Shown here: piece after piece, positions 33,952 to 41,747 of the stretch
How positions within the stretch are numbered: position 1 is the first letter of the stretch
Layout: each line of letters begins with the position of its first letter
Made by a program: the position numbers and the translations under genes
Notes under the pieces: model-generated
What the model saw: the letters and a program-made list of their open reading frames with translations, nothing else
Databases searched by the model: none
What the model was told of the DNA's origin: nothing
From: Lysinibacillus sp. KCTC 33748
GTDB lineage: Bacteria > Bacillota > Bacilli > Bacillales_A > Planococcaceae
Assembly (NCBI RefSeq): GCF_002237755.1
Contig: NZ_MWSJ01000001.1
Span: 186,001 to 250,000 of the forward strand
DNA: 64,000 nt
Direction: 5' to 3'

Positions 33952-35913
33952 CTACTTCACGGTATTAATGATTTTAACATACTCTTTATTGATGTAGGCT
34001 GGTTGTGGGTGGGGTTTATCAGAAAGTACCTCATACCAACCATTAACATTCGTATCGGTAACAATAACGGGCATACCGCTTTTATTAAATGTGAAAAGTG
34101 GACTTTGACTTGTTGATGCGTCTGGACGAACATTCAGACCTGCTGTTGTCGTACGGGCAATTTTGTATGGATTCTTTGCATCTTTAAAGCCTAAAGCTTT
34201 TTCAGTACGGTAGTAGTGTCCAGCAATTTTAGCACCCCAAAATGGATCAGATGCATACTTCACGTTAAAACCGACTTCCTTAGAGCCAACCACTGCACCA
34301 TTCGTGTAAGGACCACCTGGTGTAATGTAATTCGGCTGCAAGAACTTTTCAACAAGCTCATTAATATTGTCAGCAACACTATCAAACTTTTTATTTAGTG
34401 GATTCGTGTCATATACATATAAACCAAATAAGTTGTTGAGATTTTGAGCATGGTCACTCATACCATATGCACTCTCATGCTGGGCAAGCGATAAAATAAG
34501 CATGGCATTAATGTTAGAATTTGCTTCTACCTCTTTTAATACTTTCCCTAAACCGATTAACTTACTTTTCTTTGTCGCATTTTTATAAAGACTAGCCCCT
34601 GAACTTTCAATCTCAGCTAACTTTTGCATAATGTAATTATCTAGTTCTGCTGCAGTATATTGAGTTTGGGCACGTGCAGGTAAAAATTGATAGTAATTAT
34701 ATGCTTCACCTTTTGAAGAGCCACTAGCATTTGTGAAATTAATGCCATTCCAGCTAAAGTACTTTTCGCCCTGCTTCATGAAGTCGGGAGCTTTTCCATA
34801 CACATAGCTAGAAGAATATTTATTTGATTTATAATCATATAAAGTATGTTTAATTTCACCATTCTCGTTTGAATAGTAAGAACGACCCTTACTTAAAGCA
34901 GATGGGATTAATGTAACATCGGCATGTTTTAAATACCCAACCTGACCTGCTAAACTAACTTTTACTTGTGTCGCATCACTGCCTAAATACTGCATTTCTG
35001 TATTAGCAGCAACAGCGATTTGATCTTTAATTGTTTCAGATTTAAGGGCTACATAATTATTGGTTACAACATACCCAGATGACATTTTCATAATTTTATC
35101 ATTTAGCGTAATGACAAGTGTATTTTTTGACAAAGCTTTTTCAGCAGCATCGAAACTAGAAAAGGCTTCATTTCCTACAAGATTGCCATTTGAAATTTCT
35201 TTTACGATGAACTTAGTAGAGTTACCATTACCAGTTTCACCATTGTTGTTACCGTTGTTGTTGTTATTGCCGTTATTATTAGTATTACCACCATTATTTT
35301 CAACATCGTCCGCTAGAAGTATCAAGCGAAGTACAAATGTTGAGGCCTCGCCAATTGTGGCATTATCTTTTGGTAAAAACATTCCATTGGAGCTACCTTT
35401 AATAAGTCCTAAATCTGCTCCGATAGCGATGTCTTGGCGGAAGTCTTTAAAAATAGCTGCATTATCCATAAAAGTAGTGGATGGCGTACCTTTTGGGATT
35501 TTTAAATAATCAACAGCTCTAATTAGCATGACTGCCATATGCTCTCTTGAAATACGGGCATTTGGTTTAAACGAACCATCTGTATAACCTGTGATAATCC
35601 CAGCAGTAGCAGCAAGCTTAATATCCGTTGCAAATAAATATGTATCTGGGACATCTGTGAAACTAATATTATCTTTTTTCTCAAGGTTTAAAGCCTTTGC
35701 TATGTAAGTAGCAAATTCACCGCGCGTGACAGTGTCGTTTGGACGATAGCTTCCATTTGCATCTTGCAGTAATGCATCTTTGGAAATTAAATAGCGTAAA
35801 CCACTTTCATGCATATGTCCTGAGAGCTCATCAGCATATGCCATGTTTGGTTGCCAAATAAGCAAGCTAACAAGTGCCATTAACACCACCGTTAACATTG
35901 ATAGTTTTTTCAT
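33952..35913 (-). CDS. SLH-anchored endo-beta-N-acetylglucosaminidase with SH3 domain
   Basis: 653 residues. Signal peptide about 1-28. Three SLH repeats follow (about 35-205). A low-complexity Asn/Gly linker lies at about 207-233. An intermediate region leads to a glucosaminidase (LytG/LytD-type, GH73-like) domain at about 440-590, with the putative catalytic Glu in LAQHESAYG and conserved NLFGLYVYD and YYRTEKALG. A C-terminal SH3-like domain covers 595-650 (TTAGLNVRPDASTS). It hydrolyses the glycan backbone of peptidoglycan. ATG (35913) has AGGAGGG 8 nt upstream. With the amidase and endopeptidase nearby, the cluster can attack all three main peptidoglycan bonds. Confidence 0.9.
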   Translation of the reverse strand: MKKLSMLTVVLMALVSLLIWQPNMAYADELSGHMHESGLRYLISKDALLQDANGSYRPNDTVTRGEFATYIAKALNLEKKDNISFTDVPDTYLFATDIKLAATAGIITGYTDGSFKPNARISREHMAVMLIRAVDYLKIPKGTPSTTFMDNAAIFKDFRQDIAIGADLGLIKGSSNGMFLPKDNATIGEASTFVLRLILLADDVENNGGNTNNNGNNNNNGNNNGETGNGNSTKFIVKEISNGNLVGNEAFSSFDAAEKALSKNTLVITLNDKIMKMSSGYVVTNNYVALKSETIKDQIAVAANTEMQYLGSDATQVKVSLAGQVGYLKHADVTLIPSALSKGRSYYSNENGEIKHTLYDYKSNKYSSSYVYGKAPDFMKQGEKYFSWNGINFTNASGSSKGEAYNYYQFLPARAQTQYTAAELDNYIMQKLAEIESSGASLYKNATKKSKLIGLGKVLKEVEANSNINAMLILSLAQHESAYGMSDHAQNLNNLFGLYVYDTNPLNKKFDSVADNINELVEKFLQPNYITPGGPYTNGAVVGSKEVGFNVKYASDPFWGAKIAGHYYRTEKALGFKDAKNPYKIARTTTAGLNVRPDASTSQSPLFTFNKSGMPVIVTDTNVNGWYEVLSDKPHPQPAYINKEYVKIINTVK

Positions 35914-36093
35914 ATTTATAACCCTCCTAAGCTTCTATTATTTTACCAAAGTTGGAGAATTAAGATAAGGGTCAAATGTTAGAAATAACATAAAATATGC
36001 CAACCAAAATTTACCGACGTTATACTTTTGAGCTATGTTAACTTCCTTCAGCAATTGTTTTTCGTACCGTAGCGAAACTACAGGTACAGATTC

Positions 36094-36232
36094 TTAAGCT
36101 ATTTCCAGCGGATGTCCAAATATCTGCTGAAAGGAGTTAAGCCTCCGGCGGATGTCACGGAATTAGAAAGGAGTTCTTTGTGCGGGCACAAAGCAGATTC
36201 CGGACGCAATTATGCCGAGGCATAATTGATTG
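36094..36232. repeat. Modular hairpin repeat copy (36.1 kb)
   Basis: Leading hairpin TTCCAGCGGAT ... ATCTGCTGAA, then GCCTCCGGCGGATGTCACGGAATT, GAAAGGAGTTCTTTG, GCACAAAG, ATTCCGGACG and the terminal palindrome AATTATGCCGAGGCATAATT (36208-36227). Confidence 0.85.
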
Positions 36233-36348
36233 AAATAGTTGGATAGACAGTAAGGTGAAGGACATTTGCGTATTGAGGATTGGTAAAGTATTTGATGAGT
36301 GAGACGTTAGTGTGTATATCTTCAGGCAGTAATTTTAATGCAAGAATA

Positions 36349-36405
36349 GAAAAAAACCTCCCACCGACATTAAATAATGAAACTACTTAAATGGTGAGAG
36401 GAATT
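36349..36405 (-). terminator. Terminator of S41 protease gene
   Basis: On the minus strand CCTCTCACC pairs with GGTGGGAGG across a long AT-rich loop, then seven T residues. Confidence 0.65.
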
Positions 36406-36407
36406 TT

Positions 36408-37787
36408 TTATTTTTTCATTATTATACGCTGATAAAAACCTTGCTGCGTTTTGTTAGCATTTTGTGTTTTTGGATGTACAAGGATCATATATTCTCGCCC
36501 AGCAGATAAAGGTTTTGATGGGGTTACGATTAATGAACGACCCTCTACTTTTGCTGTCATAGGCACTTCATTACCACCTAAAGCAATTAGCTGAACCTTA
36601 TCCTCAGCCATTTGTGAAGAAAGTGCAGAAGGAACTTTCACTGTTAAACTTTTAGGATCCGCAACATTTTTTAAGCTTGCCAGCTCTTTATATTTTGTAT
36701 ATTGAGCTTTTATAGCATCATAATGTGCCTGAAAAATAGGGGCAGTCTTTGTTTGAATGTCTGGTTTTATACCGACCTCATTAATTGTTTTCCCTAAAGG
36801 ACCTGTAAAATTACCGATCGTAAGCTTTAAATAGCTACCATCCTGCAGTTCAAAAAAGCCCTGCATACAGCCTTTTCCGTACGTAGTTTCTCCATATAAA
36901 ATAGCAGCTTGCTGATCTTGTAATGTTGCTGCTAACATTTCAGAGGCGCTAGCACTATAGCGGTTTACAAGAATACGTGTATCAGCAGGTAATTTTTCGT
37001 CTTGATAGACTGCACGCACTTTATAATTGGCATGCGCTTCTTCCAGTAAAAAGGCGATTTTTGCTTTTGGGAAAAACCCTGTAATCTCCTGAGCCGTTGT
37101 TACATAGCCTCCACCGTTGTTTTGCAAATCCAAAATAAAAGAAGTTGCACCACGCTGTTTTAACTGAATTAGTGCTTTCTTTACAAGCTCTGCACCGTCT
37201 TCAGAGAAGGATGACATAGAAATGTATCCAACATTCCCAAATAGTAGTGCAGATTCTACATTCGGTAATGTGAATTTTTTTCGTGTAATCGTTGTCGTAG
37301 TAGTTGTACCATTTGCATGTTGGAGTGTCACGCCTAATTTAGTATTTTCATCACCAGTTAATAGGGCAGAGACTTCTTGCGTGGAGCTTCCTACAACGGA
37401 TTGTCCGTTAATGGCAGTAATAATGTCTCCAGCAACGACACCTGCATCTGATGCACCGCTACCCTCAAACACTTGTAAAATATGAATGCCATCTTCATGT
37501 TCTTCGAGAATCACACCAACCCCAATTGTTGATAGATCGATGCTATTGATAAATTCCTCGAATTCCTTTTTCGTAAAATATGTAGAATAAGGATCTAGCA
37601 TTTCAATGATTTCAGGAATCGTTTTAGCCTTTTGCAAATTTCCGTGGATAGTTCCCACATAATTTTCCGTAATAATTTCCTTGATTTCCTTTACAAGCTG
37701 TTGTTCATTGCTTGCAGCAGAAGCATTTGTTAACGGAAAGATGAAAAAGCTTAAAACGAATACAAATGACCACAATATTCTTTTCAT
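36408..37787 (-). CDS. C-terminal-processing S41 peptidase with PDZ domain
   Basis: 459 residues. I chose ATG 37787 (MKRILWSF) because AGAGGTG is just upstream; the frame is open 14 codons further. Signal peptide 1-25 (NASAAS). A PDZ domain (about 85-160, VVAGDIITAINGQSV) precedes the S41 tail-specific protease domain (about 170-345): ILDLQNNGGGYV, the serine motif NRYSASASEM (S278-S282) and Lys305 in TTYGKGCMQ form the Ser/Lys catalytic centre. The C-terminal 100 residues are an unassigned beta domain ending in a Pro/Lys-rich tail. It is CtpA/CtpB-like, processing secreted or envelope proteins outside the membrane. Monocistronic and leftward. Confidence 0.9.
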   Translation of the reverse strand: MKRILWSFVFVLSFFIFPLTNASAASNEQQLVKEIKEIITENYVGTIHGNLQKAKTIPEIIEMLDPYSTYFTKKEFEEFINSIDLSTIGVGVILEEHEDGIHILQVFEGSGASDAGVVAGDIITAINGQSVVGSSTQEVSALLTGDENTKLGVTLQHANGTTTTTTITRKKFTLPNVESALLFGNVGYISMSSFSEDGAELVKKALIQLKQRGATSFILDLQNNGGGYVTTAQEITGFFPKAKIAFLLEEAHANYKVRAVYQDEKLPADTRILVNRYSASASEMLAATLQDQQAAILYGETTYGKGCMQGFFELQDGSYLKLTIGNFTGPLGKTINEVGIKPDIQTKTAPIFQAHYDAIKAQYTKYKELASLKNVADPKSLTVKVPSALSSQMAEDKVQLIALGGNEVPMTAKVEGRSLIVTPSKPLSAGREYMILVHPKTQNANKTQQGFYQRIIMKK

Positions 37788-37911
37788 AGGACACCTCTTT
37801 TCTAATATATAGTATACATGATTTTCCATATAACTGTAATAGGGCTTATCACCAAAGTTGTAGGTGACATTTTTCCTTCTTCGCGCAATGGACGGGATTT
37901 CCTACAAAAAA

Positions 37912-38006
37912 AGAATCTGCTAGCTTTTTGCGAAAAAGTAAAGGATGCAAGATTCTTAGACAGTCGTTGTCTAAAGTCTTATTCGCAAAAAAAGCAAGCA
38001 GATTCT
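37912..38006. repeat. Long imperfect inverted repeat
   Basis: AGAATCTGCT.GCTTTTTGCGAA (from 37912) pairs with TTCGCAAAAA..GC.AGCAGATTCT (to 38006); inside, TTAGACA/TGTCTAA makes a smaller hairpin. It could terminate brnQ (minus strand) or be a fold-back repeat. Confidence 0.7.
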
Positions 38007-38030
38007 AGTTATCTTATAGATGAAGATATT

Positions 38031-39350
38031 TTATTTTTTTGTTAGCTTATGAATAATAAAGCCGAGAAGCGCACCGACTATTGCAGGTACAAGCCATGCC
38101 AGACTTTGTTCATATAATGGTAAAGTTTTCAAAATGTTCACATACGGTGTAATAGTAATCTCCATTTGCTTAAAACCATCATTCAGACTAACGAAGAATG
38201 TAGGAATTAATGCTAAAATGTAAACGATTTTTCCACCTTTAAAGAAGTTATCGAAAAGTGACAGAACCATTAACACCATCGCTAGCGGATAGATAATTAA
38301 TAATACAGGTAGTGATGCACTAATAATTGTTTCAAGACCAACGTTTGTAATTGCTGCACTGAATATTGTGAAAATTACTAAAAACGTTTTATACGAAACA
38401 CTAGGAAATAGTTTATTGAAAAATTGAGCATTGGCAGTCAATAAACCTACAGCAGTAGATATACACGCTAGTAAAATTGTGGCAGATAATATAATAGTCC
38501 CAAGTGTACCAAAAAGAGCTTCAGCTGACTTCGCTATAATAGTACCACCATTATCAAAAGCGCCTATTGCATTAATACTAGTGTTACCAATTTGTCCAAG
38601 TGCGATATAGACAAATGATAAGCCAATAGCGGCAACAATTCCAGCGAAAATTGTCGTTTTGACTTGCTTCTTAGTATCTGACATACCCATGTCGCGTAAT
38701 GCTTGCAAAATAACGATTCCGAATACTAATGCACTAAGTACATCCATTGTTAAATAGCCTTGAACAAAGCCTTCAGTCAATGGTGACGAAGTGTATTTTC
38801 CTATAGCTGCCCCTGGTTCACCCATTGGGGAAATAAAGCTTTTAATAGCTAGTAATAGAATAACACCTAATAGAACAGGCGTTAAAATTTTCCCAACGCG
38901 ATCAACAAGCTTTGAAGGGTTAATTGCTAAGACTAGTATTAAGGCGAAAAATATAACAGAAGTAATCAAAAGTGGTGCCCAATGATCTGCTGCTCCCTCT
39001 GGAAGAAATGGGACAATCCCGATTTCATAGGAAACAGAACCCGTACGCGGCACTGCAAAAAATGGACCAATTGCTAAATAAACAATTGATGTAAAAATAA
39101 TACCAAAGGTAGCACCAACACGGTTTGCTAGTATTTGTAGATCGCCACCCGCCTTCGCAATCGCAACGATGGCTAATAGTGGTAACCCAACACCTGTTAT
39201 TAAGAAACCAATCATTGCTGACGTTATATGCTCACCAGCTTGTTGACCTAATAATGGGGGGAAGATAATATTTCCGGCGCCTAAAAACAAGGCAAATAAT
39301 AGTAAACCTACTGCTAAATTCTCTTTGATGAAAAGCAAAATGTTTTTCAT
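38031..39350 (-). CDS. brnQ: Branched-chain amino acid:cation symporter
   Basis: 439 residues, polytopic with about 12 membrane spans, LIVCS family. Diagnostic segments are LFLGAGNIIFPPLLGQQAG near the N-terminus and GPFFAVPRTGSVSYEIG around residue 105. It imports Leu, Ile and Val with Na+ or H+. I chose ATG 39350 (MKNILLF), with AAAGGAG upstream; the frame extends further but without a ribosome-binding site. A sigma-A promoter lies at 39421-39448 on the minus strand. Monocistronic; no T-box or other attenuator was seen in the leader. Confidence 0.93.
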   Translation of the reverse strand: MKNILLFIKENLAVGLLLFALFLGAGNIIFPPLLGQQAGEHITSAMIGFLITGVGLPLLAIVAIAKAGGDLQILANRVGATFGIIFTSIVYLAIGPFFAVPRTGSVSYEIGIVPFLPEGAADHWAPLLITSVIFFALILVLAINPSKLVDRVGKILTPVLLGVILLLAIKSFISPMGEPGAAIGKYTSSPLTEGFVQGYLTMDVLSALVFGIVILQALRDMGMSDTKKQVKTTIFAGIVAAIGLSFVYIALGQIGNTSINAIGAFDNGGTIIAKSAEALFGTLGTIILSATILLACISTAVGLLTANAQFFNKLFPSVSYKTFLVIFTIFSAAITNVGLETIISASLPVLLIIYPLAMVLMVLSLFDNFFKGGKIVYILALIPTFFVSLNDGFKQMEITITPYVNILKTLPLYEQSLAWLVPAIVGALLGFIIHKLTKK

Positions 39351-39420
39351 AAAAATTAAAACTCCTTTAAATTTGAAAAGATTAAACTTTCTAAAAATTT
39401 TAAATACAGAAGTGTATGTT

Positions 39421-39448
39421 ATCATACGAATACTATTCTTGCAATCAA
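39421..39448 (-). promoter_or_regulatory. Promoter of brnQ
   Basis: On the minus strand, -35 TTGATT (39448-39443), 16-bp spacer and -10 TATGAT (39426-39421). Confidence 0.6.
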
Positions 39449-39599
39449 TAATCTCTTATTATTTGTCAGAATATGTCGGATTCATTAAGATTCATAAATT
39501 GTTTGAAAAATAGTCAGTTTTTCCGATTTCTGATTACTAAAATATCTAGTATGATAGACACACAAGGAAATATTTTAGCACGAATGGGGGCAAATTGGT

Positions 39600-40481
39600 A
39601 TGAAAAAAACAAAAAAATTAAGAATCCTTGCTTTAACTACTATTGCTACTTCTTTTTTAGCATTACAGACCGCAGAAGCAGCTACTTATACCGTACAAAA
39701 AGGAGATACTTTATCTAAAATCGCTACAAACCATAAAGTTACAGTACAAGACATAAAAACATGGAACAATTTAAAGAATGATATGATTTATGTCGCACAA
39801 AAGCTTGAAGTTTCAAAACAAACGACTAACGAAACGGTAAAACCTTCAAATCCATCAACAACAACACCATCAAAACCTACAACTACTTCCCATACAGTAG
39901 TTAAAGGCGATTCCTTATCCAAAATCGCTAATCAATATAGTTTATCAGTAAAGGAAATCAAAGACTGGAATGGGCTTGCGACAGACACGATCTACATTGG
40001 ACAAGTGTTAAAATTATCTGCGGGAGCTTCAGTACCTGGGAATGAAACAGTACATAATAACGGATCTTCAGGTGCGGGAACATCAAAAGATCCTACTGCA
40101 AATGGACAAGCTATCAATAAGAAAACAGTAGAAGTAGCGAATTCATTAGTAGGAACACCATATCTCTATGGTGGCAACACACCTGATGGTCTAGATTGCA
40201 GTGGCCTTATTTACTATGCCTTTAATCAAGGTGGATTAAAAATAGGCAGACACAGTAGCGAAGGCTATTTCGGTAATTCAACACAAGTTAATAATCCGGT
40301 ATCAGGCGATTTAGTATTCTTCGAAAATACGTATAAACAGGGTATCTCTCACATGGGTATTTATATAGGCAACAATAAATTTATCCATGCAGGGGCAGAC
40401 GGTGTTGAAGTCTCAGACGTTACATACTCTTACTGGTCTACAAGATTAGTAGCTTATAAACGTTTCGACGCTATAAAATAA
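39600..40481 (+). CDS. LysM-NlpC/P60 cell-wall endopeptidase
   Basis: 293 residues. Signal peptide about 1-27 (TAEAAT). Two LysM repeats (about 28-72 and 98-142; YTVQKGDTLSKIATNHKVT and HTVVKGDSLSKIANQYSLS) with a Thr/Pro/Ser linker between. The C-terminal NlpC/P60 domain (about 170-290) has catalytic Cys200 (LDCSGL), His in ISHMGIYIG and FIHAG. It resembles the LytE/LytF/CwlS DL-endopeptidases that separate cells. Binding through LysM rather than SLH distinguishes it from the 28.2-kb enzyme. The ribosome-binding site is GGGGGC before ATG 39600, and a TATGAT box lies at 39550. Confidence 0.92.
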   Translation: MKKTKKLRILALTTIATSFLALQTAEAATYTVQKGDTLSKIATNHKVTVQDIKTWNNLKNDMIYVAQKLEVSKQTTNETVKPSNPSTTTPSKPTTTSHTVVKGDSLSKIANQYSLSVKEIKDWNGLATDTIYIGQVLKLSAGASVPGNETVHNNGSSGAGTSKDPTANGQAINKKTVEVANSLVGTPYLYGGNTPDGLDCSGLIYYAFNQGGLKIGRHSSEGYFGNSTQVNNPVSGDLVFFENTYKQGISHMGIYIGNNKFIHAGADGVEVSDVTYSYWSTRLVAYKRFDAIK

Positions 40482-40485
40482 AAAT

Positions 40486-40526
40486 AAAGCGATTTTTTGC
40501 ATATACAGCAGAAATCGCTTTTTTTT
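40486..40526 (+). terminator. Terminator of LysM-NlpC/P60 gene
   Basis: AAAGCGATTT (40486-40495) pairs with AAATCGCTTT (40512-40521), followed by more T. Confidence 0.85.
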
Positions 40527-40539
40527 ATGCGCGGAAGGA

Positions 40540-40800
40540 AGGGGGATACCCGTGGAAGGAAGGGGAATACCCGCGGAAGGAAGGAAGGGGAATACCCGCG
40601 GAAGGGAAGCGAATACCCGCGGAAGGGAGGCGAATACCCGCGGAAGAGAAGTGAATCCCGCGCAAAGAAGAGATACCCGGGAAGAGAAGTGAATCCCGCG
40701 CGAAGAAGAGATATCCGCGGAAGGAAGGCAAATACCCGCGGAATGAAGACGAAAACCCGCGAAACGAGCGAACACCCACACGAAGCAGAAACACCTGCAC
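40540..40800. repeat. GC-rich minisatellite, about 19-21-bp units (40.6 kb)
   Basis: About a dozen units of the type GAATACCCGCGGAAGGGAAGC, mostly 21 bp, with some of 19 bp. It lies precisely between two facing terminators of convergent genes. GC content is far above the local average. It is open in several frames on both strands but has no gene signals. Confidence 0.9.
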
Positions 40801-40810
40801 AAGGCAGATC

Positions 40811-40846
40811 AAAAAAATCCCTTCTTTTTTAAAAAAGAAGGGATTT
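40811..40846 (-). terminator. Terminator of secA2-slaP operon
   Basis: AAATCCCTTCTTTTTT pairs with AAAAAAGAAGGGATTT with virtually no loop, giving a T-run in the minus direction. Confidence 0.85.
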
Positions 40847-40853
40847 CGATAGT

Positions 40854-41747
40854 TTATTGTGTTACGCGTGCTGTCCAACGAGATAGGTCGGCGTCTTTTG
40901 CATCAACAAGTTCTGCAGGGAAGACGAATGTCCAAGGTTTCGTTGAGTTTGGTTGTACAGTTAATACTGGATCCATGTTGAATGAACCGTTAGCAATTTG
41001 TTTACCTGTAGCATCTACAATTTCTAGTGGTAATTGTTCTAGATTAATAGCTTTATTGTGTCCGTTTCGGATGAAAATCGATACATTTAGGTTGCCGTTA
41101 TCAGCTAGTTTTGCTTGTAAGCCGGTGAAGTTTACTTCAGTTTCACCTAGTTTTGGTAAAGTCTCGACGATTTTTGCTAGCTCTTCTTTTTGAGCTGCTG
41201 GTAGTTGTTTTTCCCATGATGGGTCAAGTTCTAATTGGTGGCCGCGAAGGGACACGAGGTTGAAGGCAATTTTCCAGCCATCTTCAGGGATTTCGTCTAC
41301 TTTAATTGCAGATTTATCGAATTCAAATACCCATGGGCGAGCGCTTTCTGCTGGAATTGTGCCAAGTGCTTTGAAATCGAATTTTTTAGATGCTACTAGC
41401 TCGTCATTTTTATCCATGATGAAAAGCTCGATTTCTCCTAGCTCGATTGCTTGTGGTAAAGATGAGCGGAAAAATGCGCGAACATGCCATTTACGTTTGT
41501 TTTCTTCAATACTAATAGAAGAAAGAGATAATTGATTTGGTTTTAATGGTTCGAGTTCGTTTGCTAGGAAGTTGAAAATGTATTTTTGCTCCTGTGGTAC
41601 ATCCCAATCTGGATGGAATGAAAGCTTTGTTTCAACATCGCGATTATCGCCTGTATTTGTAGAAGCTTTTCCTAGTAAGTCTTTTGAGTCAATTGTGTTT
41701 TCTTGAACGATTTTGTCTGATTTTTTAAAGAATGAGAATAAGCCCAT
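40854..41747 (-). CDS. slaP: Accessory Sec system S-layer assembly protein
   Basis: 297 residues, cytoplasmic, no signal peptide. It contains two similar SLAP-type segments (about 40-165, LSFHPDWDVPQEQKYIFNFL, and 170-297, LELDPSWEKQLPAAQKEEL), each with a beta-sandwich-like run and WVFEFDKS / WTFVFPAE motifs. In Bacillus anthracis SlaP is encoded beside SecA2 and is needed for efficient S-layer protein export (family knowledge). The ATG overlaps the secA2 stop by one base (TAATG), so the two are translationally coupled. Its presence indicates that the S-layer and SLH cargo here are exported by the SecA2 route. Confidence 0.88.
   Translation of the reverse strand: MGLFSFFKKSDKIVQENTIDSKDLLGKASTNTGDNRDVETKLSFHPDWDVPQEQKYIFNFLANELEPLKPNQLSLSSISIEENKRKWHVRAFFRSSLPQAIELGEIELFIMDKNDELVASKKFDFKALGTIPAESARPWVFEFDKSAIKVDEIPEDGWKIAFNLVSLRGHQLELDPSWEKQLPAAQKEELAKIVETLPKLGETEVNFTGLQAKLADNGNLNVSIFIRNGHNKAINLEQLPLEIVDATGKQIANGSFNMDPVLTVQPNSTKPWTFVFPAELVDAKDADLSRWTARVTQ

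Noticed and set aside
35060-35509. 149-codon plus-strand frame
   Set aside because: Antisense shadow of the SLH-glucosaminidase coding sequence, including its Asn/Gly linker.
40540-40800. CRISPR array
   Set aside because: Units are contiguous 19-21-bp repeats without unique spacers; no cas genes are nearby.
40446-40878. Open frames of 110-118 codons on both strands rich in RGYSPSFRGY or RKGEYPRKG
   Set aside because: They are translations of the 19-21-bp GC-rich minisatellite, lack ribosome-binding sites and overlap two terminators.
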